Positions 7,948 through 16,919 of a stretch of 64,000 bases of DNA are shown piece by piece (within the stretch, counting starts at the first letter, position 1; the number at the start of each line of letters is the position of its first letter). The notes beneath the pieces are model-generated. The model worked only from the letters and a program-made list of their open reading frames with translations. It was not told the DNA's origin and ran no database searches. Position numbers and translations under genes: made by a program. Source of the stretch: Paenibacillus xylanexedens (GTDB lineage: Bacteria; Bacillota; Bacilli; Paenibacillales; Paenibacillaceae); NCBI RefSeq assembly GCF_007680605.1, contig NZ_VEIO01000006.1:167790-231789 (forward strand). Reading direction: 5' to 3'.

Positions 7948-10350
7948 TTGAGTTGGGATTGGAACATGAATGGAAGGCTTAAAACGTTCACAGCCAAAGC
8001 CGCAGCAACAGCAATGGCAACTCTGCTGTTGACGACACAGGTGCCAGGTTTGACGGGGAGTGCATCTGCTGCTAAGGCGGAAGCTGGCTCAGTGAATGAA
8101 GCAGTGTCGGGGGAAATTGATCAACTAGAGATAACAAGCAATGACGTGCCGGAGGGTGCAAAAATTTCATCCAGGCAAGCCGCTGAAAATATAGTAAAGT
8201 TGTTTCCATTATTAAAAAAAGCGACGATCTCGTCTGCCAATTTTGATGTATCCAATTCCTATCCACCGCCGGATTACAAGGTATGGGATATCGGATTTCA
8301 GATTGTACAAGGTAATCACTCCATGGGATTCAGCGCGAATGTGCATGCAGGTACGGGAGAAGTCCTAAGCGTACATCTGCCATCTGAATTTGTGGAGAGT
8401 CAGTTGTCATCCGTTTCAGATGTTCAACTTACCAAGGAAGAAGCTGAAAAAACAGCTTTGGAACTGCTACATCAGGCAATTCCTGAACTACAGGAAGGAC
8501 AGTATGTGCCGCTAGGAGACATGGTTTCACCTGTGGAGCAACAAGCGTTATTTGGTCGCAATGAATATCAGTTTGTCTATAACTTGAAGCATGATGGCGT
8601 CGTGTCGGATGCAGAGACAGTCTACATAACTGTGGATGAGAGAGGTCAGGCCACATCGTATTCACGTTCGACCATCTCGGCGAAATATCCTTCCTCCAAG
8701 CCGAAGGCCTCGGAAGAGCAGGCCAGACAGGTATTTGAAGATGGATTTGATGTAGAGCTTGCCTATATCTCCAAAGAACAATGGTCATCCAGACAAGGGC
8801 AAAAATATGTTCTCGGTTATTTGCCAAAAGGTGATAGTATGGGGCCGATCAACGCTAACACGTTAGATCGAATTGACGTGATGACAGGAAAAGCCGTGGA
8901 GAAGAGCAGTTCACAACAAAATAAAAAAGTAACAGGCAATGGGCCGGCATTTGTTGCAGCCAGCGGTCAGCGCTTAAATGTGCAACAGGCAGTAGAGCGG
9001 GTTGCGGCCAATTTTGATATCCCTAAGGACTACAAACTCGAACATAGTCAATTAACTAAAGGTTATTACAGCAACATGAACAATCAGGTATGGAGTTTGA
9101 GCTGGAGCAATCGGAATGCAAACATATCCTATATGTTCATGCGTGATATTTCGGCACAGGTCGATGCGGTTACCGGACAGGTCTACAGCTACAACTTGAT
9201 GCAACGGGTTGGACCAGAGATGGGACAGGAAAAGCCTCCTCAAGAGAAGGAGAAGAAGACGGTTACTTCACAACAGGCCGAGAAGCTGGCGATGAATACG
9301 ATCATTGCCACTGTACCGCAAGCCAAAGAGCAGTATCAGCTTGCCAGAATGATAGAAGTAGACGATGCTCGTACGTTTGTGTTTCAGCGTTATTTGAACG
9401 GGATTCGTGTTCAAGATGACACGGCACAGGTGCAGGTAAAGAACAACGGGGATATTACTGAATTCTATACACGCCTCGCGGCATCTCCTGAGCAGCTACC
9501 GGCAGATATTACACCTGCAATCTCTTACGAAAAAGCGAAAGAACTCTATCTGAAGAAATATACGTTAACGTTGAATTATGCTCGTTATGGTGGGTACGGT
9601 TTGGGTTCTAGCGAACCTGTACCTGCAGGAGTGAATTTGGCATATGTGCCGGTAAGCGACAAGAAATCTCTGTACAATTTGAATGTACTGCTTGATGCCA
9701 ATACAGGTCAATGGTTCTTCATGTATGGTCTGGACCATACGGCATCTCAGATCGAACCGACAGATATTGCGGGTCATATTGCTGAATCAGCTTTGCGTAA
9801 CATGAGCAAGCATAAGGTGTTGATTGCTGACGAGCAGGGACGTGTATTTCCGGATCGGGTCATTACCCGGGGAGATTGGTTTAATTATCTGGCAAGAGCG
9901 ATTAATCCGAACATGGACATGTACTATAACAGCGATAGCAATGAAAAACTTTTTGCTGATGTAATGATAGAAAGTCCGTATTACAAAGCAGTGAAAGTCC
10001 TTATAGATCAACGATGGATCGGTGGAGCTGACCCTGAGAATCAGCTAAAACCAGAGGAAGAAATGACACGTGAAGAATTGGCGGTCTTGCTGATGCGTAT
10101 TCTGCGTTATGAGAAGCTCGCCGGATTCTACATGCAGCCGTCAGATTTGCCTAACATTGCCGATGCAAGTGCGATCAACAATAAAGGTGCTGTTTCTCTG
10201 AGCTTGAAGCTTGGCTTGTTACCTTCTATTGAGGGAAGATTCATGCCTGCACGCAAAGTCACGGTAGCTGAGGCATCTCAAGTTCTTGAACGACTTGCCA
10301 AGTTGCAAGGGAAGACGGACACGTTCATGACTGGTAGCCGCCTTTATTGA
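7948..10350 (+). CDS. Exported YcdB/YcdC-repeat protein with S-layer homology domains
   Basis: An 800-residue secreted protein. The N-terminus has a Lys/Arg start, a hydrophobic stretch and an Ala-rich cleavage region near GSASAAKA, so it should be exported. The body contains several copies of the PepSY-like YcdB/YcdC module: recurring patterns are QAEKLAMN or QAVERVA followed by a beta-rich part and a TGQVYSYN or TGEVLSV ending (for example near residues 45-145, 320-415 and 435-590). From about residue 620 come S-layer-homology-like segments (VFPDRVITRGDWFNYLARA, LFADV, EEEMTREELAVLLMRIL), which would bind secondary cell-wall polymers. TTG 7948 lies nine bases after AGGGAGAGG; ATG 7921 is an alternative. 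Role at the cell wall is inferred, exact function unknown. Confidence 0.8.
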   Translation: MSWDWNMNGRLKTFTAKAAATAMATLLLTTQVPGLTGSASAAKAEAGSVNEAVSGEIDQLEITSNDVPEGAKISSRQAAENIVKLFPLLKKATISSANFDVSNSYPPPDYKVWDIGFQIVQGNHSMGFSANVHAGTGEVLSVHLPSEFVESQLSSVSDVQLTKEEAEKTALELLHQAIPELQEGQYVPLGDMVSPVEQQALFGRNEYQFVYNLKHDGVVSDAETVYITVDERGQATSYSRSTISAKYPSSKPKASEEQARQVFEDGFDVELAYISKEQWSSRQGQKYVLGYLPKGDSMGPINANTLDRIDVMTGKAVEKSSSQQNKKVTGNGPAFVAASGQRLNVQQAVERVAANFDIPKDYKLEHSQLTKGYYSNMNNQVWSLSWSNRNANISYMFMRDISAQVDAVTGQVYSYNLMQRVGPEMGQEKPPQEKEKKTVTSQQAEKLAMNTIIATVPQAKEQYQLARMIEVDDARTFVFQRYLNGIRVQDDTAQVQVKNNGDITEFYTRLAASPEQLPADITPAISYEKAKELYLKKYTLTLNYARYGGYGLGSSEPVPAGVNLAYVPVSDKKSLYNLNVLLDANTGQWFFMYGLDHTASQIEPTDIAGHIAESALRNMSKHKVLIADEQGRVFPDRVITRGDWFNYLARAINPNMDMYYNSDSNEKLFADVMIESPYYKAVKVLIDQRWIGGADPENQLKPEEEMTREELAVLLMRILRYEKLAGFYMQPSDLPNIADASAINNKGAVSLSLKLGLLPSIEGRFMPARKVTVAEASQVLERLAKLQGKTDTFMTGSRLY

Positions 10351-10475
10351 TTCCAGGCAGAGCTGACCTGCATTAATGTGTACGAATCTGTACGCATGCA
10401 AAGCCACTCATAATTTGTTCCAGGAAGACATAGGATGAAGTGAAGCGGTAAACATGATGACTGCAACTAAAGTTC

Positions 10476-10502
10476 AAGGGGCCTTCCGAGAAGGCCCTTT
10501 TT
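10476..10502 (+). terminator. Rho-independent terminator after the YcdB/SLH gene
   Basis: GGGGCCTTC and GAAGGCCC around a CGA loop are followed by TTTTT. It lies 125 bases past the stop; the bases between show nothing else. Confidence 0.9.
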
Positions 10503-10507
10503 CCTCT

Positions 10508-10573
10508 TTGGAAAAGGGAATTCAAAAAATCCGGGGATAACAGCGATGGGAAGGTTATTCTGCCCTCGGAGTG
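10508..10573 (+). repeat. Dispersed repeat, copy B
   Basis: Second copy of the element at 45..108. It begins directly after the terminator of the YcdB/SLH gene and ends about 100 bases before the transglutaminase-like gene. Same orientation as copy A and again in the gap upstream of a plus-strand gene. Confidence 0.6.
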
Positions 10574-10677
10574 GACTGTGTAAAATTTTTAATTCAACTT
10601 ATATAGAACACTGAAAGCAAGACCTTTTATGATACAATAAGGCATGAGAATGCTACGAAGAAGGGTGGGGTCCTTTC

Positions 10678-11805
10678 ATGGGTAAGAACGGTAAACGAGT
10701 GATCACCATGTTGCTGGCGGGCTGTCTTGTTGCCGCCTGGTTGCCGCGTACAGTTGACCTGGATCAATTGTATGCAGCGTCAGGCACGTCCGAACTATCT
10801 ACAGCGACGGATTTGCGTCAGACACTGTTGAATGCGATGTCGCAGCGTACAGAGAAAGTGGTGTTTACCTATAAAGGGAATGTGAAGGGCCTCAAGAAAC
10901 AGTTGCAGACCTCGATCGATGAAGCAATGAAGAGTGATCCTTATATTCAATATACAGTGAAAAGTTATGCGTTTAACTATAAAGGCTCCAATACATCGGC
11001 CGAGGTGGATGTGACCCTCTCTTACCGGGAAACGAAGGCGCAGACCGATTATGTGAATCGGAAAGTAGCTAGTGTGCTCAAAGAAATTATTAAACCCGGC
11101 ATGACGAGTCATGAGAAGGTTAAAGTGATTCATGATTGGATTGTGCTGAATCTTGCTTATGATACTTCATTACAAAAATATACGGCTTATGACGGACTTG
11201 CGACAGGCAGTACCGTATGTCAAGGATACTCGTTGCTCACATATCGCATGCTGGAGCGGGTAGGGATTGAAAATCGCATCGTTGAAGGTCAAGCAGGCGG
11301 GCAACTCCATGCCTGGAACCTGGTGAAGCTGGATGGCAAATGGTATCACCTCGATACCACATGGGATGATCCAACGCCTGATCGCAAAGGTGTGGTTAGC
11401 CATAATTATTACTTGCTAAGTGATAAAGAGATGGCACGTGACCATGTCTGGACAGGTAAAAACAATTACCCTGCAGCTTATGCGCCTTACCGAGACGCTC
11501 TGCTTAAACTGGCGAAGTCGGATGGGAACAAGCAGGAGGTTTATGAGAAGCTCTACCGTGCTCTGGAGTACTCATTATACGATGAACAGGATGCAGTCAA
11601 GGAACGGGCAGTGCTCAAAACCAAAGTTCAGGGTGTGCTAAATGAGGGCGGAACTTCGTTAACCTTTAGATATAAGGGTACAGAGAGCAGTTTGATCGAG
11701 GATTTGCAGGATCTGTACCAGCTGGGTATGAAATCAATCTCCTATTTTGTCTCCAAGATGGAAGGTACATCAGACCTGCGTGTCAAAATTAATTGGACCT
11801 TGTAA
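10678..11805 (+). CDS. Exported transglutaminase-like (TGc) protein
   Basis: A 375-residue protein with a probable signal peptide or N-terminal anchor (basic start, hydrophobic residues 9-22). The central transglutaminase-like core shows the Cys-His-Asp triad order: Cys in STVCQGYSLL (about residue 181), His in LHAWN (about 206) and Asp in HLDTTWDD (about 223). The preceding KVIHDWIVLNLAYD is also typical of the bacterial transglutaminase/protease-like superfamily. Such secreted proteins are thought to act on cell-wall or surface proteins, but the substrate here is unknown. The N-terminal and C-terminal flanks (about 40-130, 300-375) look like repeated copies of a small domain, since both contain a TFRYKG or VFTYKG core. 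ATG 10678 follows AAGAAGGGTGGGG. A terminator lies at 11884. Confidence 0.82.
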   Translation: MGKNGKRVITMLLAGCLVAAWLPRTVDLDQLYAASGTSELSTATDLRQTLLNAMSQRTEKVVFTYKGNVKGLKKQLQTSIDEAMKSDPYIQYTVKSYAFNYKGSNTSAEVDVTLSYRETKAQTDYVNRKVASVLKEIIKPGMTSHEKVKVIHDWIVLNLAYDTSLQKYTAYDGLATGSTVCQGYSLLTYRMLERVGIENRIVEGQAGGQLHAWNLVKLDGKWYHLDTTWDDPTPDRKGVVSHNYYLLSDKEMARDHVWTGKNNYPAAYAPYRDALLKLAKSDGNKQEVYEKLYRALEYSLYDEQDAVKERAVLKTKVQGVLNEGGTSLTFRYKGTESSLIEDLQDLYQLGMKSISYFVSKMEGTSDLRVKINWTL

Positions 11806-11883
11806 TGGACAGGATTAGGATCCAGTCCACGCACAACAGATAAAGCATATGCACAGCAACTTGTCTTTCAATGATTAGAGATT

Positions 11884-11914
11884 CGAGCGCTCCGGTATCC
11901 GGAGCGCTCTTTGT
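11884..11914 (+). terminator. Hairpin terminator after TGc gene
   Basis: A perfect 11-base stem GAGCGCTCCGG / CCGGAGCGCTC with a three-base loop. The T-run is short (TTTG), so termination may be weaker than average. Confidence 0.7.
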
Positions 11915-11940
11915 GATGTTCAGTATGCAGGGGGGCACTG

Positions 11941-11989
11941 AAAAATAAAATCCCCTGCTCTACAAAAAAGTCTCTGTAGAACAGGGGAA
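11941..11989 (-). terminator. Rho-independent terminator of lysP
   Basis: On the minus strand a stem near TCCCCTG-TTCTACA pairs with TGTAGA-GCAGGGGA and runs into TTTTATTTTT. It lies 70 bases past the lysP stop. Confidence 0.85.
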
Positions 11990-12058
11990 TACTGAATCCA
12001 TATCGTAGGGTTAAACCTGAAGTAGAGTTGAGCAAAAGTGACTAACTTAGCGACGGCC

Positions 12059-13546
12059 CTACTCCTTAATACCTGACGATTCGGTAGGCGTGAAGTCACA
12101 TTCCTGTAGCGGAACAACTTTGGTCTTTTTGATCCATTTGTAACCAAGCCACAGAATCAGGAATAACGGTACACTCAGGTAAGCAACCAGGACTCCACTC
12201 CAGTCGATCTGATCACCTGTGAATGCCTGATAGTTCTGTCCCAGAATAACGATGACACACAGCACAAAGGCAAAGATTGGACCAAATGGGAACCACCGCG
12301 CACGGTAAGGCAGATCTCTCAGATCCCTACCCTGTGCAACATAGGCTCTCCGGAAGCGGTAATGGCTGATGGCAATACCCAGCCACGTAATGAATCCACA
12401 CATGCCGGATGCATTCAGCAACCATGTATACACAATGCCGTCACCGAACAGGGAAGCCAGAAATGCAAGCATGCCAACAGCGGTTGTGACGAGCAGCGCA
12501 TTCATCGGAATGCCTCGTTTATTCAGCTTGCCAAGGAAACGTGGAGCTTTGCCATCCCGGGCCAGTGCATAGAGCACACGGCTTGAAGCGTACATGCCGG
12601 AGTTGCCGGCCGAGAGCACGGAAGTCAGGATGACAGCATTCATTACAGAAGCGGCAATGGCAAGTCCTGCTTTTTCGAAGACAAGCGTAAACGGGCTGAC
12701 CCCGATGTTCTCCAGATCACCCTTGAGCAGATTCGGGTGAGTGTAAGGAATAATCAAACTGATTACAGTGATCGCCAAAATGTAAAAGATCAGAATACGC
12801 CAGAAGACCTGGCGAATGGCACGAGGCACGTTTTCGCGCGGGTTCTCACTTTCACCTGCGGCGACACCGATCAATTCCGTTCCCTGGAAGGAGAAGCCCG
12901 CGGCCATAAACACGCCGAGCACGGCGAAGAAGCCACCGTGGAATGGTGCATCACCGACTGTAAAGTTGCTGAAGCCAACAGCTTCACCGCCTAGAATACC
13001 AAAGATCATTAACACGCCGACACTCAGGAAGATAATGACGGTGGCCACTTTGATAATGGCAAACCAGTACTCCGACTCCCCGTATCCTTTCACGGACAGG
13101 ATATTCAAGGCAAAGATCAGTACCAGGAATAGCAGACTCCATAACATGGAAGAGCTGTCCGGAAACCAATATTTAATCAGAACGGTAGCTGCAGCGAGCT
13201 CGGCGGCAATGGTTACCGCCCAGTTGTACCAGAAGTTCCAGCCCATGGCGAAGCCGAGAGCGGGGTCAACGAAACGTGCGGCATACGTATTAAAAGAACC
13301 AGAGTCCGGCATAAAGGTTGCGAGTTCACCCAAGCTGGTCATGAGAAAATAAACCATGATTCCAACAGCCGCGTAGGCAAGTAATGCACCGCCAGGGCCG
13401 GCAGTCGAGATGGCTGTACCACTTGCCAGAAACAGACCGGTACCAATCGAGCCGCCCAGGGCAATCATGGTCATGTGACGTGCACGCAATCCTTTTTTCA
13501 GTGTAGGTCCAGTTGTAGTGTGTGATTGGTTACTGCGGTCTTGCAT
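12059..13546 (-). CDS. lysP: Lysine-specific permease (APC superfamily)
   Basis: A 495-residue polytopic membrane protein of the amino acid-polyamine-organocation superfamily, about 12 transmembrane helices, importing lysine probably by proton symport. The start of helix 1 reads ARHMTMIALGGSIGTGLF, the substrate-binding GSIGTG of the AAT/LysP subgroup, followed by AGPGGALLAY and VYFLMTSLGELATFMP, which match LysP very closely. The intracellular loop FQGTELIGVAAGESENP is also characteristic. The identification is reinforced independently by the lysine riboswitch in its leader. Start ATG 13546 has AAGGAGTG just upstream on the minus strand. It is a single-gene unit, with its own terminator at 11941-11989. 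Confidence 0.93.
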   Translation of the reverse strand: MQDRSNQSHTTTGPTLKKGLRARHMTMIALGGSIGTGLFLASGTAISTAGPGGALLAYAAVGIMVYFLMTSLGELATFMPDSGSFNTYAARFVDPALGFAMGWNFWYNWAVTIAAELAAATVLIKYWFPDSSSMLWSLLFLVLIFALNILSVKGYGESEYWFAIIKVATVIIFLSVGVLMIFGILGGEAVGFSNFTVGDAPFHGGFFAVLGVFMAAGFSFQGTELIGVAAGESENPRENVPRAIRQVFWRILIFYILAITVISLIIPYTHPNLLKGDLENIGVSPFTLVFEKAGLAIAASVMNAVILTSVLSAGNSGMYASSRVLYALARDGKAPRFLGKLNKRGIPMNALLVTTAVGMLAFLASLFGDGIVYTWLLNASGMCGFITWLGIAISHYRFRRAYVAQGRDLRDLPYRARWFPFGPIFAFVLCVIVILGQNYQAFTGDQIDWSGVLVAYLSVPLFLILWLGYKWIKKTKVVPLQECDFTPTESSGIKE

Positions 13547-13596
13547 GAAAACACTCCTTCATTTGTATTGCTGATGCAGTTCATAGATCCATAAAC

Positions 13597-13630
13597 AAAA
13601 AAAGACCACAGGCATGAGCCAGCGGTCTTT
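13597..13630 (-). terminator. Riboswitch-controlled intrinsic terminator of lysP leader
   Basis: Minus-strand stem AAAGACC... / ...GGTCTTT with a run of seven T, located between the lysine aptamer and lysP. This is the expected expression platform: lysine binding should favour this hairpin and stop transcription before lysP. The competing antiterminator was not worked out base by base. Confidence 0.8.
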
Positions 13631-13711
13631 GACTTTTATATCCGCACCATGTCCCAGATGATTAAGATAGCTCAACACAGAAGAAGTCATACCTTTTTTA
13701 GAAAAAGATAC

Positions 13712-13885
13712 GAATTTTGCTGTGACAGTTCTGCACCTTTCGGCTGCAGCCCCAGCTCACCGGACCGATAAAGGAACGTCCAGTAAACTTCGGCGGGTAC
13801 ACCTTTCGGCTGATCTCAACAGCGGCTCCTAGCGCCTTCTTCAGCTTACTGATCGCACCCGCGACCTCTACCTCACCATGCAATG
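13712..13885 (-). promoter_or_regulatory. Lysine riboswitch (L box) upstream of lysP
   Basis: Read on the minus strand, the leader contains the conserved L-box elements in order: AGAGGTCGC at 13869-13861, a GATCAGTA turn segment at about 13851-13843, two GCCGAA blocks at 13812-13807 and 13793-13788, the P5-like GCAGCCGAAAGGTGCAG hairpin near 13750-13730 and the closing ACTGTCACA at about 13729-13721. This fits the known lysine aptamer, which in Bacillota represses lysine biosynthesis and uptake genes. The terminator at 13597-13630 provides the switch, and the gene controlled is a LysP permease, which is the expected partner. Boundaries are approximate to about ten bases. Confidence 0.88.
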
Positions 13886-14049
13886 GATGAGGTGTATCTA
13901 TTGTTTATGAAATTAGAAATCACGCTTCGAACAGCGTGTAATCTGTTAATCAAACAGACAACAAGTATACCGCTCATCGATTTACAGTGCAATAACAAAT
14001 GTTGGAGTTGGCTCTAAATGGCTCCGTAAAGAGCTTGTGATAGAACAGA

Positions 14050-15192
14050 TTATTCCTGCTTTTTATTCCGTCCTGCCATCTGCTGCCACACCGTTCCGGC
14101 GGCCTGTTCCCCAGACTCGATACGTTCCAGCGCCATTTTGGCCTGCAAGCTCACTTCAAATTCGGGATCTTCCGCTGCGAGACGTAAGGCCTGCTCCGCT
14201 TCTTCGGTTCCGACCTCATACAGAAAACGAGCCGCACGCCAGCGCACAAGTTTGCTCTTGTCCGTTAACGTTTCAATCATGGCCGGTGTGGCAACAGGGT
14301 CGCCGATGTCTGATAAAGTATCCCCGGCAGTACGCCGTACAGCGGGAGAACTGTCCCGAAGCGCTTCGTACAGAAGCTCCATCGCTTCAGGTGTACGAAT
14401 ATCCCCCAGATAGACAACGGCCAAGCGACGAATTTGCATTTTACTGTCACGTAGCGCCTGAGCTACCAGAGGCAGTCTTTCCTCTGTCGGTTCCATACCA
14501 TCGAGTGCGGCATAGCGTACATTCCAGTCTTCGCTCTGAAGAGCTTCTTCCAGTTCCGGTCCAGCCAGCGCACGCCGATGCTCAACGAATTCTTCTGTAT
14601 TTGCACCATGCGCAATAGCTTGCTGAATGACCTGCTCCAATCGTTCCGGTGGGTAAGCCGCTTCCAGTTCCTGTTCAACTTCACGCGCAATATCCGGTAA
14701 CTCACCATACCGTACCCCGTAATCGCTCAGTTTACGTTCTTTGATCAGTGTAGCGCTGGCAACTTCCGTAACGGCTTTGACAAAACGGTCTGACAGTGAT
14801 ATCCGTTCCTCTTTCGTTCCGGCTTTGACGCGAATTTGCATCGGCACTCCGCGGAAAAACTGAACAAAAACCTGTGCTTCTCCAAAGTGATCACCTGAAG
14901 CATCTTCCGATTCAATCCAGTCCAGATTTACGCCTTCCTGACCCAGACGGCTCTGTACTTCACCAAGAATCACAGACCAGTCCGCATTGCCTTTACGATC
15001 CAGAGCAACGAAGTCAGTCGTGTGGAATACACTTTTCACGCCTGGAATGTGTAACATCTGGCGAATAAACGCCGGGGCTGAACGTTCGTTGTCCAGTGTA
15101 TAGGTTCTGCGAATCCCGTCTTCCAGACGTTCGTCGAGATGTAGCATCATCGTATTTGGACTCGGTGTTGGTTCAATGGAAACTATATTCAT
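14050..15192 (-). CDS. CvfC/YpgR-like protein: Nfu N-terminal-like domain plus HEAT repeats
   Basis: A 380-residue cytosolic protein. Residues 1-90 resemble the N-terminal domain of NifU/Nfu scaffold proteins (TMMLHLDERL, GVKSVFHTTDFVALDR, ADWSVILGEV), without the C-terminal CxxC iron-sulfur domain. The rest is mostly helical, with HEAT-like repeats in the last 200 residues, for example RLPLVAQALRDSKMQIRRLA, TPEAMELLYEALRDSSPAVR and VATPAMIETLTDKSKLVRWR. This architecture is that of the conserved virulence factor C family of Staphylococcus aureus and Bacillus YpgR; its biochemical role is not established. A good AGGAGG precedes ATG 15192. No obvious terminator is seen downstream. Confidence 0.8.
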   Translation of the reverse strand: MNIVSIEPTPSPNTMMLHLDERLEDGIRRTYTLDNERSAPAFIRQMLHIPGVKSVFHTTDFVALDRKGNADWSVILGEVQSRLGQEGVNLDWIESEDASGDHFGEAQVFVQFFRGVPMQIRVKAGTKEERISLSDRFVKAVTEVASATLIKERKLSDYGVRYGELPDIAREVEQELEAAYPPERLEQVIQQAIAHGANTEEFVEHRRALAGPELEEALQSEDWNVRYAALDGMEPTEERLPLVAQALRDSKMQIRRLAVVYLGDIRTPEAMELLYEALRDSSPAVRRTAGDTLSDIGDPVATPAMIETLTDKSKLVRWRAARFLYEVGTEEAEQALRLAAEDPEFEVSLQAKMALERIESGEQAAGTVWQQMAGRNKKQE

Positions 15193-15445
15193 GGGTGAAA
15201 CCTCCTATAATAGCAGATTGATACATAAGCTCCCGTAAAATAAATCACACAGTACCTTTATTTTAACGGATACCTCTATTTTACATGAAATCAGGAAAAC
15301 TGCGAAATTACATGCCGAGGAGAAGCATCGGCGCAGGTATGTGAAGAAGTGCGAAGATTGTTAACACTTCTTTCATGTTCGTGCACAAACATTTTTAAAT
15401 GAAACCTGACACAATATAGGTAAGAAGCTATTGGAGGTTATATCT

Positions 15446-15862
15446 ATGGAGCCTGTTACTGTGCTAACGGATGGAGAGCGTTGTATTAACTTTGAGAAAA
15501 TCAAACCTTTGTTTGAGGATTGGATTGCTTCTGCGCCATCAGATTCAGTAAAGGGAACAGGAAGAGGGGATTGGGAGAATTCCCGTTTTTGCATTGTGGA
15601 TTATAGGAACGCTGATCAGGCAATAGCCGCAGCGAAAGCCATTCGCGCTTTTGTACCGGATGTGCCTCTACTGGTCATTACCGATTTTACATCCTTGGTT
15701 CGTAAACGTCATCTGCAACAGGTTACAGGTATTGGTGTTATGAAGTTGATGCTCTGGAACGAACAAGCCCCCGATCAATTGGTTAGCGGCATTGAGAAGT
15801 GGCTGCAAACTTTCGGGTATGAAACACCGATAACCATGCCTTCCGCTTTACACATCAGGTAA
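15446..15862 (+). CDS. Small protein of unknown function, receiver-like C-terminal half
   Basis: A 138-residue soluble protein. GGAGG at 15433-15437 stands eight bases before ATG 15446, so the start is well supported. From about residue 50 the pattern RFCIVDYRNADQAIAAAKAI, then PDVPLLVITDF, then a final helix (QLVSGIEKWLQ) resembles the alternating beta/alpha order of a response-regulator receiver fold, with VDY where the acceptor Asp region would begin, but the acidic pocket and conserved Lys are not clear. It could be a pseudo-receiver. It lies alone on the plus strand between a minus-strand HEAT protein and a minus-strand response regulator, converging on the latter. I do not recognise a named family. 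Confidence 0.65.
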   Translation: MEPVTVLTDGERCINFEKIKPLFEDWIASAPSDSVKGTGRGDWENSRFCIVDYRNADQAIAAAKAIRAFVPDVPLLVITDFTSLVRKRHLQQVTGIGVMKLMLWNEQAPDQLVSGIEKWLQTFGYETPITMPSALHIR

Positions 15863-15944
15863 AACGAAAGAAGCATGGCGCTTGCAGCTGTTTTTATAAC
15901 CTTTGTTATGTTTATGTTTTGTGACGGCTTTATTCGAAGACCAA

Positions 15945-16643
15945 CTAGACCATATATTTATAGCCTGTACCCCATACCGTTTTAATATAACGGGGATTTT
16001 TGGGGTCGGGCTCTATTTTTTTGCGAAGACTAGAGATATGTACGTCGATGGTTCGATCCAGATAGGCGCGTTCAGAGCCTTTGATACGGTCCATCAGTTC
16101 ATTCCGGGTAAACACTTTGCCCGGGTTGCGATACAATTCCTTCATAATCTCAAATTCAATATGGGTTACATCGATTTCAACACTATCTACAAATAGCGTT
16201 CTCCTGTATTCGTTTACATTAATGTGCCCCGTCACTTCAGATGGCTGATTCTCTTTAATGGGTTTATCCTGATAAGTGATAATCGACCTGCGTAGCAATG
16301 CTTTAATTCTGGCGTCCAACTCCTTCAGACTGAACGGCTTGCAGAGGAAATCGTCAGCACCGTTATGTAAGGCACGAAGTCGATCATTTAACATCGTACT
16401 TGCAGATATCATCAGGACAGGAACGGTGGAATGTTGCCGAAAAGCATCAACAAGCTCGTTACCGTCAATTTCGGGCAACATCAAATCTGTTACCACAATA
16501 TCAGGTTGAAACTGTGAAAATAAATGAAGTGCTTCGCGGGGATGATGAACCCGCTCGGTTATGTATCCTTCCTCATCAAGAAAAAAAGCGATCATGTCCG
16601 CTAAATTCTTTTCATCTTCTATAAGAAGTACTTTGATTGACAT
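15945..16643 (-). CDS. OmpR/PhoB-family response regulator
   Basis: A 232-residue two-component response regulator. The receiver domain (1-120) has the acidic pair in LLIEDEKN, the phosphoacceptor Asp in IVVTDLMLPEIDG (about residue 52), the Ser in MLMISAS-like strand VLMISAS and the Lys in DDFLCKPF. The C-terminal winged helix (about 140-230) contains EFEIMKELYRNPGKVFTR, DRTIDVHISSLRKKIE and YIKTVWGTGYKY, as in PhoB/OmpR regulators. ATG 16643 has AAGGAG upstream. It is divergent from the large histidine kinase gene at 16920, with 276 bases between; they may be partners, but a divergent order is less usual than an operon, so this pairing is an inference. Target genes unknown. Confidence 0.9.
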   Translation of the reverse strand: MSIKVLLIEDEKNLADMIAFFLDEEGYITERVHHPREALHLFSQFQPDIVVTDLMLPEIDGNELVDAFRQHSTVPVLMISASTMLNDRLRALHNGADDFLCKPFSLKELDARIKALLRRSIITYQDKPIKENQPSEVTGHINVNEYRRTLFVDSVEIDVTHIEFEIMKELYRNPGKVFTRNELMDRIKGSERAYLDRTIDVHISSLRKKIEPDPKNPRYIKTVWGTGYKYMV

Positions 16644-16919
16644 AGCTTCACACTCCTTACGAACGAGGATTTGTTAAGAAAATACGATAAAATGATTAAA
16701 AATACTGCAAAAAATTTAATGGTTCTATTCCAGAATATAGGAAGTGACACCAACTTGCAAAATGACTTTACCTGATAATGTAGTTTATCATGAGTTTACT
16801 TTTTTTGCCGAATCATAATTTTTGCCATAAGTACAATGAATGTTACTTAAAGTATAATGAATCAGAGTGGTTAAAGGGGAAAAAGGTTCAAAGTTATCAC
16901 CGGCTATTAGGGGGAACAG

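Noticed and set aside
13712..13885. T-box leader upstream of the permease
   Set aside because: There is no AGGGTGGNACCGCG box. The blocks present are those of the lysine aptamer.
13981..14049. Terminator for the CvfC-like gene
   Set aside because: A GGCTC/GAGCC hairpin can be drawn, but the stem is short and no T-run follows on the minus strand.
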